Below are positions 17,538 through 25,965 of a DNA stretch of 64,000 nucleotides, piece by piece. The number at the start of each line of letters is the position of its first letter. The first letter of the stretch is position 1. The DNA comes from JAXMDT01 sp046348685 (GTDB lineage Bacteria > Pseudomonadota > Alphaproteobacteria > Rickettsiales > UBA998), in the NCBI GenBank assembly GCA_046348685.1, contig JAXMDT010000010.1:1-64000 (forward strand). Direction: 5' to 3'. Under the pieces are notes generated by a model that saw only the letters and a list, made by a program, of their open reading frames with translations, had not been told where the DNA came from and made no database searches. Both the position numbers and the translations under genes were made by a program.

Positions 17538-18080
17538 CTATTTTTTTTGCTCTGGCACAAAAACACCACGTACCCTGCTGCCTTTTTTGCCAGTTCCCTC
17601 GGCTGGCAGCGAGGTCAAAACGGACTTACCTGCAGCCAGGTCATATTCCAGACGATTACCTTTGATAATGCTTTTATCCTTTGTCAGGCTGACATTACCA
17701 AGCAGTGTCACATGCTTTTGATCAACCTTATAAACCCCTTTATCGGCCTCCGCCGATTCCTGTGCCGTAACCATCAGCACCTTACCTGCAACCTCGATGC
17801 GCGAAACACTGTTTCCCGAGCTTCCGCTATCGGAACCATTTTCTTTATAAAAAACTTTCATCTCATTAGCATTCAGCGTCACCTTGCCTTGCTTTGCAAT
17901 CACGTTACCGCGAAAAATCGCAATCTTGTCCTTCTGTAAAACTTCCAGGCTGTCAGAGGAGATTTCGATAGGCTCTTTAGAATCGAAACCATTTCCGGCC
18001 GCCGCGTGCGCCAGACTAGACATCGCTATCCATAGAAGCAGCGCCAACTGAAACCTTAAAGCTGAAACGCAGAATTTCAT
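17538..18080 (-). CDS. lptA: lipopolysaccharide transport periplasmic protein LptA
   Basis: 180 residues with an N-terminal signal peptide (hydrophobic FQLALLLWIAMSSLAHAAAG, cleavage expected near residue 28). The OstA-fold repeats IEISSDSLEVLQKDKIAIFRG and GNVIAKQGKVTLNANEMKVFY are read in pieces. It ends in basic residues. LptA forms the periplasmic bridge that carries LPS from LptC to the outer-membrane LptD. Its ATG overlaps the lptC stop by 4 bases (ATGA). Confidence 0.92.
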   Translation of the reverse strand: MKFCVSALRFQLALLLWIAMSSLAHAAAGNGFDSKEPIEISSDSLEVLQKDKIAIFRGNVIAKQGKVTLNANEMKVFYKENGSDSGSSGNSVSRIEVAGKVLMVTAQESAEADKGVYKVDQKHVTLLGNVSLTKDKSIIKGNRLEYDLAAGKSVLTSLPAEGTGKKGSRVRGVFVPEQKK

Positions 18081-18718
18081 GTGTCGCTCCCTGGATAGAC
18101 CGTCATGGTGACGCCTCCATTAAAAACAATACGGTTGCCACGGTCAAATACCGTGAACCGCGCTGCTTTGATACGGCCCATGGGCCCCTGGCCTTCGACG
18201 GAGGTATTGTTTTCTGCGGTGCTATCATTCAAATGCACTGTCACCTGCTCGGTTTTCATCTCGTAGCCTTCATGATAGAGCTCAACCTTACCATTCAGAT
18301 TCAAAAGCTCTTCATTCAATTTCAAGATGCCTTGGCGGGCAAAAACGGTGAGCCATTTTTCGCCCTTCAATGTCATGTCGGCCTGCATATCCTGAAGCTC
18401 GACCGTATTGGTATCAAGCTGCCGCGCCGTTTTTGCCGTCACCATAAACGGCTGCTTTTGTTTATCCACGCCCTGCAGTTTCGGATTAAGCATCGTAGGT
18501 GAACTGTCACCATCTTTATTTTCGACACCGCTGAAAGCCAGATTAACGCGATCCTCCTTGGAACGAAGCGTTGGGATGACAAGCATGGTGACGCCGACAA
18601 CCGCCACGACGCCTGCCAGAGCCCATTTACTGACATGCACAAACTTTGTGTATTTACCTACCGCCCCGAGAAATCCCATTTCGCTCAAAGCAGGTTTAGA
18701 TGAAGGAACCTGCGCCAT
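18077..18718 (-). CDS. lptC: LPS export system protein LptC
   Basis: 213 residues from the ATG at 18718, which follows the kdsD stop by one base; an ATG at 18748 inside kdsD would add 10 residues. One transmembrane segment (WALAGVVAVVGVTMLVIP, about 34-51) anchors a periplasmic OstA-like domain with NPKLQGVDKQKQPFMVTAKTA and LNGKVELYHEGYEMKTEQV (in pieces). LptC is bitopic and links the LptBFG complex to LptA. The domain is weakly conserved in general, so the call relies on topology plus its place between kdsD and lptA. Confidence 0.9.
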   Translation of the reverse strand: MAQVPSSKPALSEMGFLGAVGKYTKFVHVSKWALAGVVAVVGVTMLVIPTLRSKEDRVNLAFSGVENKDGDSSPTMLNPKLQGVDKQKQPFMVTAKTARQLDTNTVELQDMQADMTLKGEKWLTVFARQGILKLNEELLNLNGKVELYHEGYEMKTEQVTVHLNDSTAENNTSVEGQGPMGRIKAARFTVFDRGNRIVFNGGVTMTVYPGSDT

Positions 18719-18719
18719 A

Positions 18720-19715
18720 TCAGACGACGCCCGCCCGCAGGCAATCATGAATATGAATCAGACCTACCGGCCTGCCGGCCTCTATAACAAAAAGGCTCGT
18801 AATAGATTTTTCGTTCATGACATTCACTGCTTCCACGGCCAACGCTTCGGCATGAATCGTTTTTGGGTTTCTAGTCATCACTGACGCAGCATCCTTGGTT
18901 AAGATATTTTCTTCCATGTGGCGCCGCAAATCACCGTCCGTGATGATGCCGACGAGTTTTCCTTCCGAATCTACGACGGCAGCACAGCCAAAAGATTTTG
19001 ATGTGATCGTCACCAGAGCATGCTTCATGTTTTCATCTGGCTTTACAAGTGGAAGCGTTGCTCCGGTATGCATAAGGTCTTTTACCTTGAGCAATCCCTT
19101 GCCTAATTTGCCGCCCGGATGCAGTACGCGGAAATCCTCTTTGGTAAATCCACGCTTTTCGAGAAGCGCCATTGCCAGCGCATCACCGTACGCCAGCATC
19201 ATAATCGCCGACGTAGTCGGCGCGCCTATCGGAGAAGCTTCCGCAACATCCGGTAGCGCAATTCCGATATCACTCATTTGGATGAGCTTTGAGTCTTCAC
19301 GGCGCGTCAGGGAAACCATAGGAATCGAAAATCGCTTGGCATAGGCAATCATGTCCTCGAGCTCACTGGTTTCTCCCGAGTTGGAGAGCATCAGCAGCGC
19401 ATCGTCATTACCTATCATGCCCAGGTCGCCGTGACTTGCTTCACCGGGATGAACGAATAACGCGGGCGTACCGGTGGAAGCAAGCGTTGCGGCAATTTTG
19501 CGTCCAATATGCCCGCTCTTCCCCATACCGCTGACGATTAATTTACCTTTTATCGATGCAATCAGCTCAACGGCTTTGACGAAACGTCCGTCGAGCGCCT
19601 CAGAAACGGCCTGCAATCCTTTTATTTCCTGCGCAATCGTTGCCTGCCCTGCGGTGATATAAGGCTGATCATCGTTCCTCAGTTTTGCTGTTGATAACAT
19701 CGTGTCATTACTCAT
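18720..19715 (-). CDS. kdsD: arabinose-5-phosphate isomerase KdsD/KpsF
   Basis: 331 residues from the ATG at 19715; a longer frame to 19763 lies inside the RNase D gene. The SIS domain (about 25-165) has GKLIVSGMGKSGHIGRKIAATLAST and LMLSNSGETSELEDMI (in pieces), with His in HPGEASHGDLGMI. A pair of CBS domains (about 200-331) follows, including MTRNPKTIHAEALAVEAVNVM. The enzyme converts ribulose-5-phosphate to arabinose-5-phosphate, the first step toward Kdo. Being upstream of lptCAB, it links Kdo supply to LPS export. Its start overlaps the RNase D stop by 8 bases. Confidence 0.93.
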   Translation of the reverse strand: MSNDTMLSTAKLRNDDQPYITAGQATIAQEIKGLQAVSEALDGRFVKAVELIASIKGKLIVSGMGKSGHIGRKIAATLASTGTPALFVHPGEASHGDLGMIGNDDALLMLSNSGETSELEDMIAYAKRFSIPMVSLTRREDSKLIQMSDIGIALPDVAEASPIGAPTTSAIMMLAYGDALAMALLEKRGFTKEDFRVLHPGGKLGKGLLKVKDLMHTGATLPLVKPDENMKHALVTITSKSFGCAAVVDSEGKLVGIITDGDLRRHMEENILTKDAASVMTRNPKTIHAEALAVEAVNVMNEKSITSLFVIEAGRPVGLIHIHDCLRAGVV

Positions 19716-20322
19716 GCGCAAAAATGTCCGCTTCCGCCCAGCCAGCCAGATCCAGTTCTGCACGCGTTGGAATGCAGTGCATTACTTTCATTGCAAGCTC
19801 ATAACGCCCTTCTTTTTTCAACCTCTCATCGAGTACTGCCTTCAGCTTATGCAGGTAGAGCACATCATTGGCCGCGTAATCCAACTGCTTCTGACTAAGA
19901 TTGTCGCTACCCCAGTAGGAGGATTGCTGTTCTTTGGAAAGCTCAATATCGAGATATTCACGGCAGAGATCTTTCAGCCCGTGTCGATCCGTATAGGTAC
20001 GAATGAGGCGTGAGGCGGTACGCGTGCAGTAAACCGGTTCCATCAGCACTCCCAGATAGAGCTTAACCAAAGCGACATCATAACGTGCGAAATGCAGCAG
20101 TTTTTGGCTGGTTTTATCAGAAAGCAGTTTTTTGAGGTTAGGCGCATCGTAGTTGGCCTCCGGAAAATGCACGAGATGTGCCGATCCATCCCCGCTCGAA
20201 AGCTGGATCAGACACATACGGTCGCGATGTTGATTGAGTCCCAGCGATTCGCAATCCACGGCGATATCGCCTTTCAGTCCATGCGAAGCGGGCAGATCAT
20301 ATTGATAATAATGCGTGGTAAT
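19708..20322 (-). CDS. rnd: ribonuclease D-like 3'-5' exonuclease, probable ATT start
   Basis: 204 codons if translation begins at ATT 20322. DEDDy exonuclease motifs are visible: VDCESLGLN (Exo I), LLHFARYDVALVKL (Exo II) and a YAANDVLYL Exo III block with the Tyr. It is the short single-domain form without HRDC domains. The family's N-terminus (THYYQYDLPASHGLKGDIAVD, read in pieces) lies upstream of the first GTG (20259), which would cut off the first motif strand. AAGGAG sits six bases before ATT, and there is no in-frame ATG, GTG or TTG between the upstream gene's stop and 20259. It degrades RNA 3' ends in the cytosol. Confidence 0.85.
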   Translation of the reverse strand: MTTHYYQYDLPASHGLKGDIAVDCESLGLNQHRDRMCLIQLSSGDGSAHLVHFPEANYDAPNLKKLLSDKTSQKLLHFARYDVALVKLYLGVLMEPVYCTRTASRLIRTYTDRHGLKDLCREYLDIELSKEQQSSYWGSDNLSQKQLDYAANDVLYLHKLKAVLDERLKKEGRYELAMKVMHCIPTRAELDLAGWAEADIFAHE

Positions 20323-20354
20323 AGGGCTCTCCTTGTTTCCTTGGAAATATAACG

Positions 20355-21026
20355 TTAAGGTATTAAGGTCAAATTGTTCCCTTCAAAATGCACCTTGCCG
20401 AAGCGATTTAAGAACGTCATACCAAGCAAGGAGTGCTCCATGGAGGCACTATTAACCGAAACAGGCACCTCCCGGAAGGTCTTCTTGCCAATCTGCAATA
20501 CTGTAATTGTCGCGGCCGCCGCACGGCTGAGTCCATTCGCCGTTGAATAAATCTTGGTGTAATTCAACTCATCCATATTGATCTTCGCTGCGGCCGCCGC
20601 ATCGGGCGACAAGACGATATCGCTCGCTCCGGTATCGATCATGAAAAGCACCGGATAACCGTTGACCAGCGCTTCAAGATAAAAATGACCGTCCTCAGTT
20701 TTTCTCAGCGTGATCTCACCTTGATCGCTTTCCTGCGCCAGGTAAGGAAAAAGCTCGGCCCCAATCCGGCTATTTATGATGATATCTTTATAGCTGTAAC
20801 CAACCACTAACAGCATCAGAAGGGAAAACCAGATTGCCGCATCGCGCAGCTTGTGCCGCCATGTGCCCGCTTCTGCTTTCATGACACTCATGCCGAGCGC
20901 CGAGGCCAGGACAACCAGATAGCTAAGCCGCATTATGCTTTCCTCGCCTTCGAGCGCATGAGGAAAACGTTGATAAAGCATGACAACCGCGATCATGATG
21001 CCCAGAACAAAGAGTACGCTTTTCAT
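20355..21026 (-). CDS. membrane retropepsin-like aspartic protease (clan AA, TIGR02281 type)
   Basis: 223 residues from ATG 21026; ATG 21053 or GTG 21074 are alternatives, but the latter overlap the tRNA promoter region. Three hydrophobic segments (about 2-18, 32-46 and 65-80) precede a retropepsin-like domain with FMIDTGASDIVLS (active-site Asp-Thr-Gly), the TANGLSRAA flap and HSLLGMTFLNRFGKVHF (the second psi loop). The single DTG per chain implies activity as a dimer. Substrate unknown. Such genes are common near tRNA or rnd loci in alphaproteobacteria. It ends 32 bases before the RNase D start. Confidence 0.82.
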   Translation of the reverse strand: MKSVLFVLGIMIAVVMLYQRFPHALEGEESIMRLSYLVVLASALGMSVMKAEAGTWRHKLRDAAIWFSLLMLLVVGYSYKDIIINSRIGAELFPYLAQESDQGEITLRKTEDGHFYLEALVNGYPVLFMIDTGASDIVLSPDAAAAAKINMDELNYTKIYSTANGLSRAAAATITVLQIGKKTFREVPVSVNSASMEHSLLGMTFLNRFGKVHFEGNNLTLIP

Positions 21027-21056
21027 GCCGATGATGTTAAGGCAATTCGTCATATG

Positions 21057-21084
21057 TTGACAATGGTTTCGCACTCCCTATAGT
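21057..21084 (+). promoter_or_regulatory. sigma-70-type promoter of tRNA-Leu
   Basis: TTGACA at 21057-21062 and TATAGT at 21079-21084 are separated by 16 bases. Transcription would begin around 21091, just before the mature tRNA 5' end at 21095. It overlaps the 5' region of the oppositely oriented protease gene. Confidence 0.75.
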
Positions 21085-21094
21085 GCGCCCTCGT

Positions 21095-21179
21095 GCCCAG
21101 ATGGCGGAATTGGTAGACGCACTAGCTTCAGGTGCTAGCGCCGCGAGGCGTGGAGGTTCGAGTCCTCTTCTGGGCACCA
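21095..21179 (+). tRNA. tRNA-Leu (anticodon CAG)
   Basis: 85 bases with an encoded CCA. The acceptor arm pairs GCCCAGA with TCTGGGC, the D-loop has GGTAGAC, the anticodon stem CTAGC/GCTAG encloses loop TTCAGGT (anticodon CAG), a long class II variable arm follows, and the T arm is GAGGTTCGAGTCCTC. It decodes CUG. It stands alone, with a consensus promoter directly upstream and a response-regulator gene 82 bases downstream. Confidence 0.97.
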
Positions 21180-21234
21180 TTTTATTTTTATATTTCATAG
21201 CGATATTTAAGCATTTTACAGCTTCACTTAATAT

Positions 21235-21259
21235 TAACGATTATTACTTAAAATCGTTA
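21235..21259. repeat. inverted repeat just upstream of response-regulator start
   Basis: TAACGATT (21235-21242) and AATCGTTA (21252-21259) are exact inverted copies nine bases apart, ending two bases before the ATG at 21262. It could be an operator or an mRNA hairpin over the initiation region; no Shine-Dalgarno is visible in its place. Confidence 0.5.
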
Positions 21260-21261
21260 CT

Positions 21262-21714
21262 ATGAATATTCTAAATCCTCACACTGCTTCATCAGGGCAA
21301 CCCGCAGTTGCGTATCAGGAGAAAAAACTGAGAGCACTCGTCGTCGATGATCATATGTTGATGCGCCGGATCGTCTCTGATCACATGAAAAAGCTAGGTT
21401 TCGCCGATACGGAGCAGGCTATACATGGCGAAGAAGCGTGGAGCAAGATTCAGGCCGGTAATTTCGATGTTGTGCTGCTTGACTGGTCGATGCCGGTTAT
21501 GGATGGATTTTCCTTCCTGCAAAAATGCCGCGCCGATTCGCGTTTCGATAATGTCGCCGTTGTCATGCTGACCGCCGAATGCGAACAGCACAATGTACTC
21601 AATGCGCTGCAAGCCGGTGCGAACTCCTACATTGTCAAGCCGGTATCCTTCGATATCCTGGCGCAGAAAATGCAAAATGTCGTCGAATGGATCGAGAGAA
21701 AACGTAATGGATAA
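21262..21714 (+). CDS. CheY-like single-domain response regulator
   Basis: 150 residues: a polar 27-residue N-terminus and one receiver domain. VVDDHMLMRRIV carries the acidic pair, LLDWSMPVMDG the phosphoacceptor Asp (about residue 74), MLTAE the switch Thr and IVKPVS the conserved Lys. The spacing and the MPVMDG motif resemble chemotaxis CheY proteins. The downstream gene, overlapping by 8 bases, encodes a CheX-like phosphatase, so the pair probably forms a signalling unit in which the second protein dephosphorylates the first. The input kinase is not in the window. Confidence 0.9.
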   Translation: MNILNPHTASSGQPAVAYQEKKLRALVVDDHMLMRRIVSDHMKKLGFADTEQAIHGEEAWSKIQAGNFDVVLLDWSMPVMDGFSFLQKCRADSRFDNVAVVMLTAECEQHNVLNALQAGANSYIVKPVSFDILAQKMQNVVEWIERKRNG

Positions 21715-22240
21715 GAACATTGTCATACAGGAAATTCCCGAACGTCTGCAGCAGCCAATGGCAGACGTCATCAACAATGCCATTGTCGAAACGTTCCTCA
21801 CGGTTTTCGACGTACCGGTGATCGGCGTCGAAAAAATCCTGCATTACAATCTATCCAAGGAAGACCTTGCCTGCCGCGTTAAGCTGATCGAAAACGAAGC
21901 CGAGGTTGACGTTGTCTTCATCTTTGCCAAGCAGCTGGTGGAAAACATTCTTGGCGGCGTATACCCGGAAGAACAATTAAAACACGATCTGCATACTTAT
22001 AACGATGCCGCTTGCGAGATTGCCAATATTGTATGCGCACATTTGAAGGCTTTTCTAAATCAAAAAGGCTATGATCTGAAGATGAACCTGCCATTGCCGG
22101 TCAGTGATCTTTCTTTCGAAACAATCAGCCGCCATTCCATCAATCTCTATTTCACGCTGAATCGTGACGATAAGGATATGCTGGTTAATGTGCGGATGTA
22201 TCGCACCGACGAAGACGATACGGCGACTCACGTCGCTTAA
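21707..22240 (+). CDS. CheX/CheC-like phosphatase-domain protein
   Basis: 177 residues from ATG 21707, which overlaps the regulator's stop (AATGGATAA). The pattern matches CheX-type chemotaxis phosphatases: an N-terminal helix with ADVINNAIVETFLTVF, a beta layer, and the helix YNDAACEIANIVCAHLKAFL followed by GYDLKMNLPLPVSD. In the family this helix carries the E..N active pair, here E and N in CEIANIV. It ends with a beta strand INLYFTL and an acidic tail. Such proteins dephosphorylate CheY-like regulators. The overlap with a CheY-like gene supports this, but similarity is by pattern only. Confidence 0.65.
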   Translation: MDKNIVIQEIPERLQQPMADVINNAIVETFLTVFDVPVIGVEKILHYNLSKEDLACRVKLIENEAEVDVVFIFAKQLVENILGGVYPEEQLKHDLHTYNDAACEIANIVCAHLKAFLNQKGYDLKMNLPLPVSDLSFETISRHSINLYFTLNRDDKDMLVNVRMYRTDEDDTATHVA

Positions 22241-23622
22241 TTTCCGCCACACTTAACTGCAAGTGCAGTCAGCCCTACTTCAGCTTCCGTTAGCTTATGC
22301 GGAGGAGTACATATCGTTCCGTCGGTTGATTGGACTATGCCAGTTGCCGACTCTGATACCACCGCGCCGGTGTGGTTTATAATGCGTGTGTTAGTCGCTG
22401 GAGTTCTACCAAGTCCTGAGTATACGCCCAGCACCAAACGTCCATTGTTACAGACGACCGACGTATTATTTGCAGCAGCGATATCGGACCCAGCGCCTCC
22501 CGTGACGAGACCTATAACCCCGCCTCCCATGACGATGTTATCTTTGACGACATGATTGTCGCCCGCTACGTTTATGCCTCCGGTATTGTCCAGGTAATTG
22601 CCAACAAGAAATCCATTGTTGCCCCCCCTAAAATCAAGTCTCCCGCCATTAACCGCATCAATAATGGTATTATTGCGTACAACTGCACCGGTTGAGCACT
22701 TCACGTCCACAATCCCTGCTCCATGCTCAAGATGATTTTCAACTAGATTATTCTCAAGTAGCCAATTGCTGGCCAGAGGCACTGGTTTTGGTTGCGTCGC
22801 GCAGACTTCAATCGCGTCGGTCTGACCGGAATGATAATTCGCACCTGGCTTATCAGGCATATTCAACAGATAATTGTGATGCACCCAGGCGCTGGTGTGA
22901 AAACCGTTGCCATTGAAATTGGCCGCCCCAGGCTTATAGCCGCTACGTATACCCATACGCACCGGTTCTACGCCTGTTGGCGGCACTTCGCTCCATGAGG
23001 CAGGGTCGGTAATTTCATTGTAAGCAACTTCCGCCGCTGAGCCGCTAGTAAGGAAAATCGCGGCTCCCGTTGCCCAACCATGAAAGCGGTTACCGATAAC
23101 CTTATTGTTTGTACCCCCGACACGCACATTGGCACCCGTACCGTTAAAATACAGATTTGCAATCTGGTTGCCGCTACCTGAGAGCACAAACTGTCCTGTC
23201 ATAACGGCCCCAAGTGATGTTTCCGACCTAATAGTGATCGGGTTTTCGACGCTACAGGATTTTGTCATCTGGATATCGCAACTGTACGTTCCCGAAGCGA
23301 GAACTATGTCCGTTCCGCAGCCTGCACTCGCGACGGCGCTAACTAATTGTGTGCAATTATGTACCGGAATCTGGTTAGTACCGAACGCGCAGGAAAACGG
23401 CGGCGGGAGAGGCAAGTCCGGAAAGTCCGCAACCGGCGATGCCATCGGCCCGGGTTTTGGCGGCAACCTTACACTACCCATGCATTTTGATTCTTTGAAT
23501 ATGGCGGGAACGCCTTCTGAGGCTACTTCATAGCTGCATTTATCTGATATTGAAGAGGGCGGCTGCATAGAGTCTTTTTGAAAAAGACTGCTTAAACTCA
23601 GCGCTAATACGTAGGAAATCAT
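22237..23622 (-). CDS. PL6-like polysaccharide lyase, parallel beta-helix
   Basis: 461 residues. A short hydrophobic N-terminus (MISYVLALSLSSLF), which may be a weak signal peptide, is followed by a Pro-rich segment. Then comes a right-handed beta-helix from about residue 85: VLASGTYSCDIQM, PITIRSE, NQIANLYFNGTG and many N-rich turns such as NNKVIGNRF. Two blocks match the active site of chondroitinase B/alginate lyases of PL6: VDVKCSTGAVVRNN (catalytic Lys) and GGRLDFRGGNNGFLVGN (catalytic Arg), followed by GGINVAGDNHVVKDN. It probably cleaves an acidic polysaccharide by beta-elimination outside the cytoplasm; the substrate cannot be read from sequence. It converges with the CheX-like gene (4-base overlap). 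Confidence 0.75.
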   Translation of the reverse strand: MISYVLALSLSSLFQKDSMQPPSSISDKCSYEVASEGVPAIFKESKCMGSVRLPPKPGPMASPVADFPDLPLPPPFSCAFGTNQIPVHNCTQLVSAVASAGCGTDIVLASGTYSCDIQMTKSCSVENPITIRSETSLGAVMTGQFVLSGSGNQIANLYFNGTGANVRVGGTNNKVIGNRFHGWATGAAIFLTSGSAAEVAYNEITDPASWSEVPPTGVEPVRMGIRSGYKPGAANFNGNGFHTSAWVHHNYLLNMPDKPGANYHSGQTDAIEVCATQPKPVPLASNWLLENNLVENHLEHGAGIVDVKCSTGAVVRNNTIIDAVNGGRLDFRGGNNGFLVGNYLDNTGGINVAGDNHVVKDNIVMGGGVIGLVTGGAGSDIAAANNTSVVCNNGRLVLGVYSGLGRTPATNTRIINHTGAVVSESATGIVQSTDGTICTPPHKLTEAEVGLTALAVKCGGN

Positions 23623-23659
23623 CCTTGAAAATATCGCATTTTAGATATTTTGTATAGAA

Positions 23660-24505
23660 TTACCGTACCGTATTCTCCAAGACATCCAGCTTTTCAATCA
23701 GCACTTGCACTTTATCCCCTTTTTTGAGATAGAGCGGGGGCTTGCGGGCAAAACCCACCCCAGCGGGCGTGCCGGTCAGAATCATGTCGCCGGGATTTAA
23801 CGTCATACATTCGGCCAAAGCCGCAACCAGTGTATCGACACTGAAAATCATATCGGATGTGGTGCCATCCTGTAGCAATTCACCATTAAGCCTGGTTTGT
23901 ACTTTAAGTCCGCCGGCGCCTGCAGGCAGATCGTCCGCCGTTATAATAGATGGGCCAATAGAACCGGAGGCATCGAAGTTTTTTCCAAGCGTCCATTGCG
24001 GTGTGCGCTTCTGATAATCCCGCACCGAACCATCCATTGCCGCACTATATCCGAAAATGCCCTTTATCGCTTCATCCTTAGATGGACGATGCAACGTTTC
24101 GCCAATGACGATTACCAACTCTGCTTCGTAGTCGTACTTATCCGATACGGCGGGCATAGAAAGCACACGCCCATGTGGTGTGAACGAGGAAAAGTAACGT
24201 ATGAAAAAGACCGGATGTTCGGGAATCGGCTGGTTGCCTTCGATCGCATGATCTTTGTAGTTAAGGCCGACGCAGACTATTTTATTTAGTGGTGAAACCG
24301 GCAATTCAAGATTCAAAGTTTTGAATAGTATGCCTTTGTATGATTCGCTGCGCTTTGCATTTTGTTTATTGCGATGGACAAAGTGGATCAGTTTGATCCA
24401 GTCGAGCGGAACATCGGTAAAATAGGCGTTCAAGGGATAAACCATATCTCCTTCGACAACCCCGCAGATTACATCGTTTTCGTGCGTATAGCGTACAAGC
24501 TTCAT
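23660..24505 (-). CDS. fumarylacetoacetate hydrolase family protein
   Basis: 281 residues. The FAH fold is visible as VGLNYKDHAIEGNQPIPEHPVFF, YDYEAELVIVIGET (metal-ligand Glu residues), GYSAAMDGSVRDYQ, TLGKNFDASGSIGP and GDMILTGTPAGVGFARKPP. Members cleave or hydrate beta-diketo acids, or act on 2-hydroxyhepta-2,4-diene-1,7-dioate or ureidoglycolate-type substrates; sequence alone does not choose. It shares a 4-base ATGA overlap with the upstream aldehyde dehydrogenase, so the two form an operon and probably act in one catabolic route. Confidence 0.9.
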   Translation of the reverse strand: MKLVRYTHENDVICGVVEGDMVYPLNAYFTDVPLDWIKLIHFVHRNKQNAKRSESYKGILFKTLNLELPVSPLNKIVCVGLNYKDHAIEGNQPIPEHPVFFIRYFSSFTPHGRVLSMPAVSDKYDYEAELVIVIGETLHRPSKDEAIKGIFGYSAAMDGSVRDYQKRTPQWTLGKNFDASGSIGPSIITADDLPAGAGGLKVQTRLNGELLQDGTTSDMIFSVDTLVAALAECMTLNPGDMILTGTPAGVGFARKPPLYLKKGDKVQVLIEKLDVLENTVR

Positions 24506-25881
24506 AGTGCCACCTTCATCACAATAAGTTTTTCTTCCGTGTATTCATGCATCGTATAGCCGATGCCACCCATGCCGAGCCCTGCAACGCCGCGCCCGCC
24601 AAATGGCATCCAGTCCGCACGAAATGTTGTCGCTTCATTAATCATAATACCCGTCGCATTCAGCTCACGCGCCGCTTTCATCGCTGACTCTATGTTTTTT
24701 GTATAAATGGAAGATTGCATCCTTCCCGGCAAATCATTTGCCCGCATGATCGCTTCTTCCAGCGTTCTATAAGGATATATCGCCACGACCGGCCCAAAAA
24801 TCTCCTCACGCGAGACTTTCGCCTTTTCCGAGGGATTTAAGATCACAGTTGGCTCATAGGTGGTTCCAGTAATCGGCTTGCCGCCAATCAGAATTTTACC
24901 GCCAGTTTTCTCCGCCTCCTCAACCCATTCATGCACGCGCTTCACTTCATCTTTACGAATCAATGGGCCGCAATCGGTATCTTCTTTCGTAGGATCACCC
25001 GTTTTCAATTTTTGTACTTCCGCGACCAAGGCTTCTGTAAACATTTCCTGAATATTTTCCTGCACGAAGATGCGTTGCACAGAAACGCAGACTTGCCCAG
25101 AGTGATAATATCCGCCTTTGACGATTGGTTTGACGATAGCAGCGATATCCACCGTTTCGTCAACGATTACCGGAGCGGCGCCACCATGCTCTAACGCGCA
25201 TCCGACGCCTGGCGCCAGCTTGCTCCGCAACATCCATCCCACTTTGGATGAACCGATAAACGACACAAATGCAATACGCGGATCGGCTGCCAGTTTGCTT
25301 GCCACATCGTTTTCACACAGCAATAGCTGGCACCAGCCTTCCGGCAAACCCGCCTCATGCACCAGTTCCACGAACCGAACCGCCGTCAATGGTGTCGCGG
25401 TAGCAGGTTTCAAAATAATGGGACATCCCGTGGCAATGGCTGGAGCGACCTGATGCACCAGTAAATTAAGCGGATGGTTGAAAGCGCTGATTGCAAAGAC
25501 CACGCCCCTGGGCTCGCGCGTCGTCCAGCTTACGTGGCCCTGCGTAGCTTTGGTCAAGCCCATGGGCATTTCAATACCCGTGTTACCATGCAGAAGTTCA
25601 GAGACTGCAAGCTGAATACCATCAATGGCACGCGTAACTTCTGCCTTAGCATCTGTTAGCGGCTTGCCGCCTTCCCTGGCAATACTCAGCGCAAAAGCAT
25701 CTTGCTCTTTTTCCACTAAAACTGCTAAGTTACGTAGTACTGATATCCGTTCGTGGGGCGACAGGCGTTTTTTGAAAACATCCCTTGCTTTCAACAGCTT
25801 CTCCTCCGCCTGATTCCAAGACTCCAAGGTGATTTTGCCTATTTCGGCACCATCGTACGGCGAATAAACAGTGTGTTTCAT
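24502..25881 (-). CDS. aldehyde dehydrogenase family protein
   Basis: 459 residues of the NAD(P)-dependent ALDH superfamily. The NAD-binding segment has FAISAFNHPLNLLVHQVAPAIATG and PATATPLTAV, then FIGSSKVGWML. ALEHGGAAPVIVDE carries the general-base Glu, and SGQVCVSVQRIF the nucleophile Cys. EEIFGPVVAIYPY is near the C-terminus and MPFGGRGVAGLGMGG is the oligomer-contact region. It oxidises a short or medium aldehyde to the acid in the cytosol; the specific substrate is unknown. It is cotranscribed with the FAH-family gene and divergent from a small membrane protein. Confidence 0.93.
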   Translation of the reverse strand: MKHTVYSPYDGAEIGKITLESWNQAEEKLLKARDVFKKRLSPHERISVLRNLAVLVEKEQDAFALSIAREGGKPLTDAKAEVTRAIDGIQLAVSELLHGNTGIEMPMGLTKATQGHVSWTTREPRGVVFAISAFNHPLNLLVHQVAPAIATGCPIILKPATATPLTAVRFVELVHEAGLPEGWCQLLLCENDVASKLAADPRIAFVSFIGSSKVGWMLRSKLAPGVGCALEHGGAAPVIVDETVDIAAIVKPIVKGGYYHSGQVCVSVQRIFVQENIQEMFTEALVAEVQKLKTGDPTKEDTDCGPLIRKDEVKRVHEWVEEAEKTGGKILIGGKPITGTTYEPTVILNPSEKAKVSREEIFGPVVAIYPYRTLEEAIMRANDLPGRMQSSIYTKNIESAMKAARELNATGIMINEATTFRADWMPFGGRGVAGLGMGGIGYTMHEYTEEKLIVMKVAL

Positions 25882-25965
25882 TTCAAGAGCTTACAAACTG
25901 ATAATCATTTAATTTTCACAAAACTGTCATACACGTCATCAAGAAGCAATGCTACCCTATGATTT

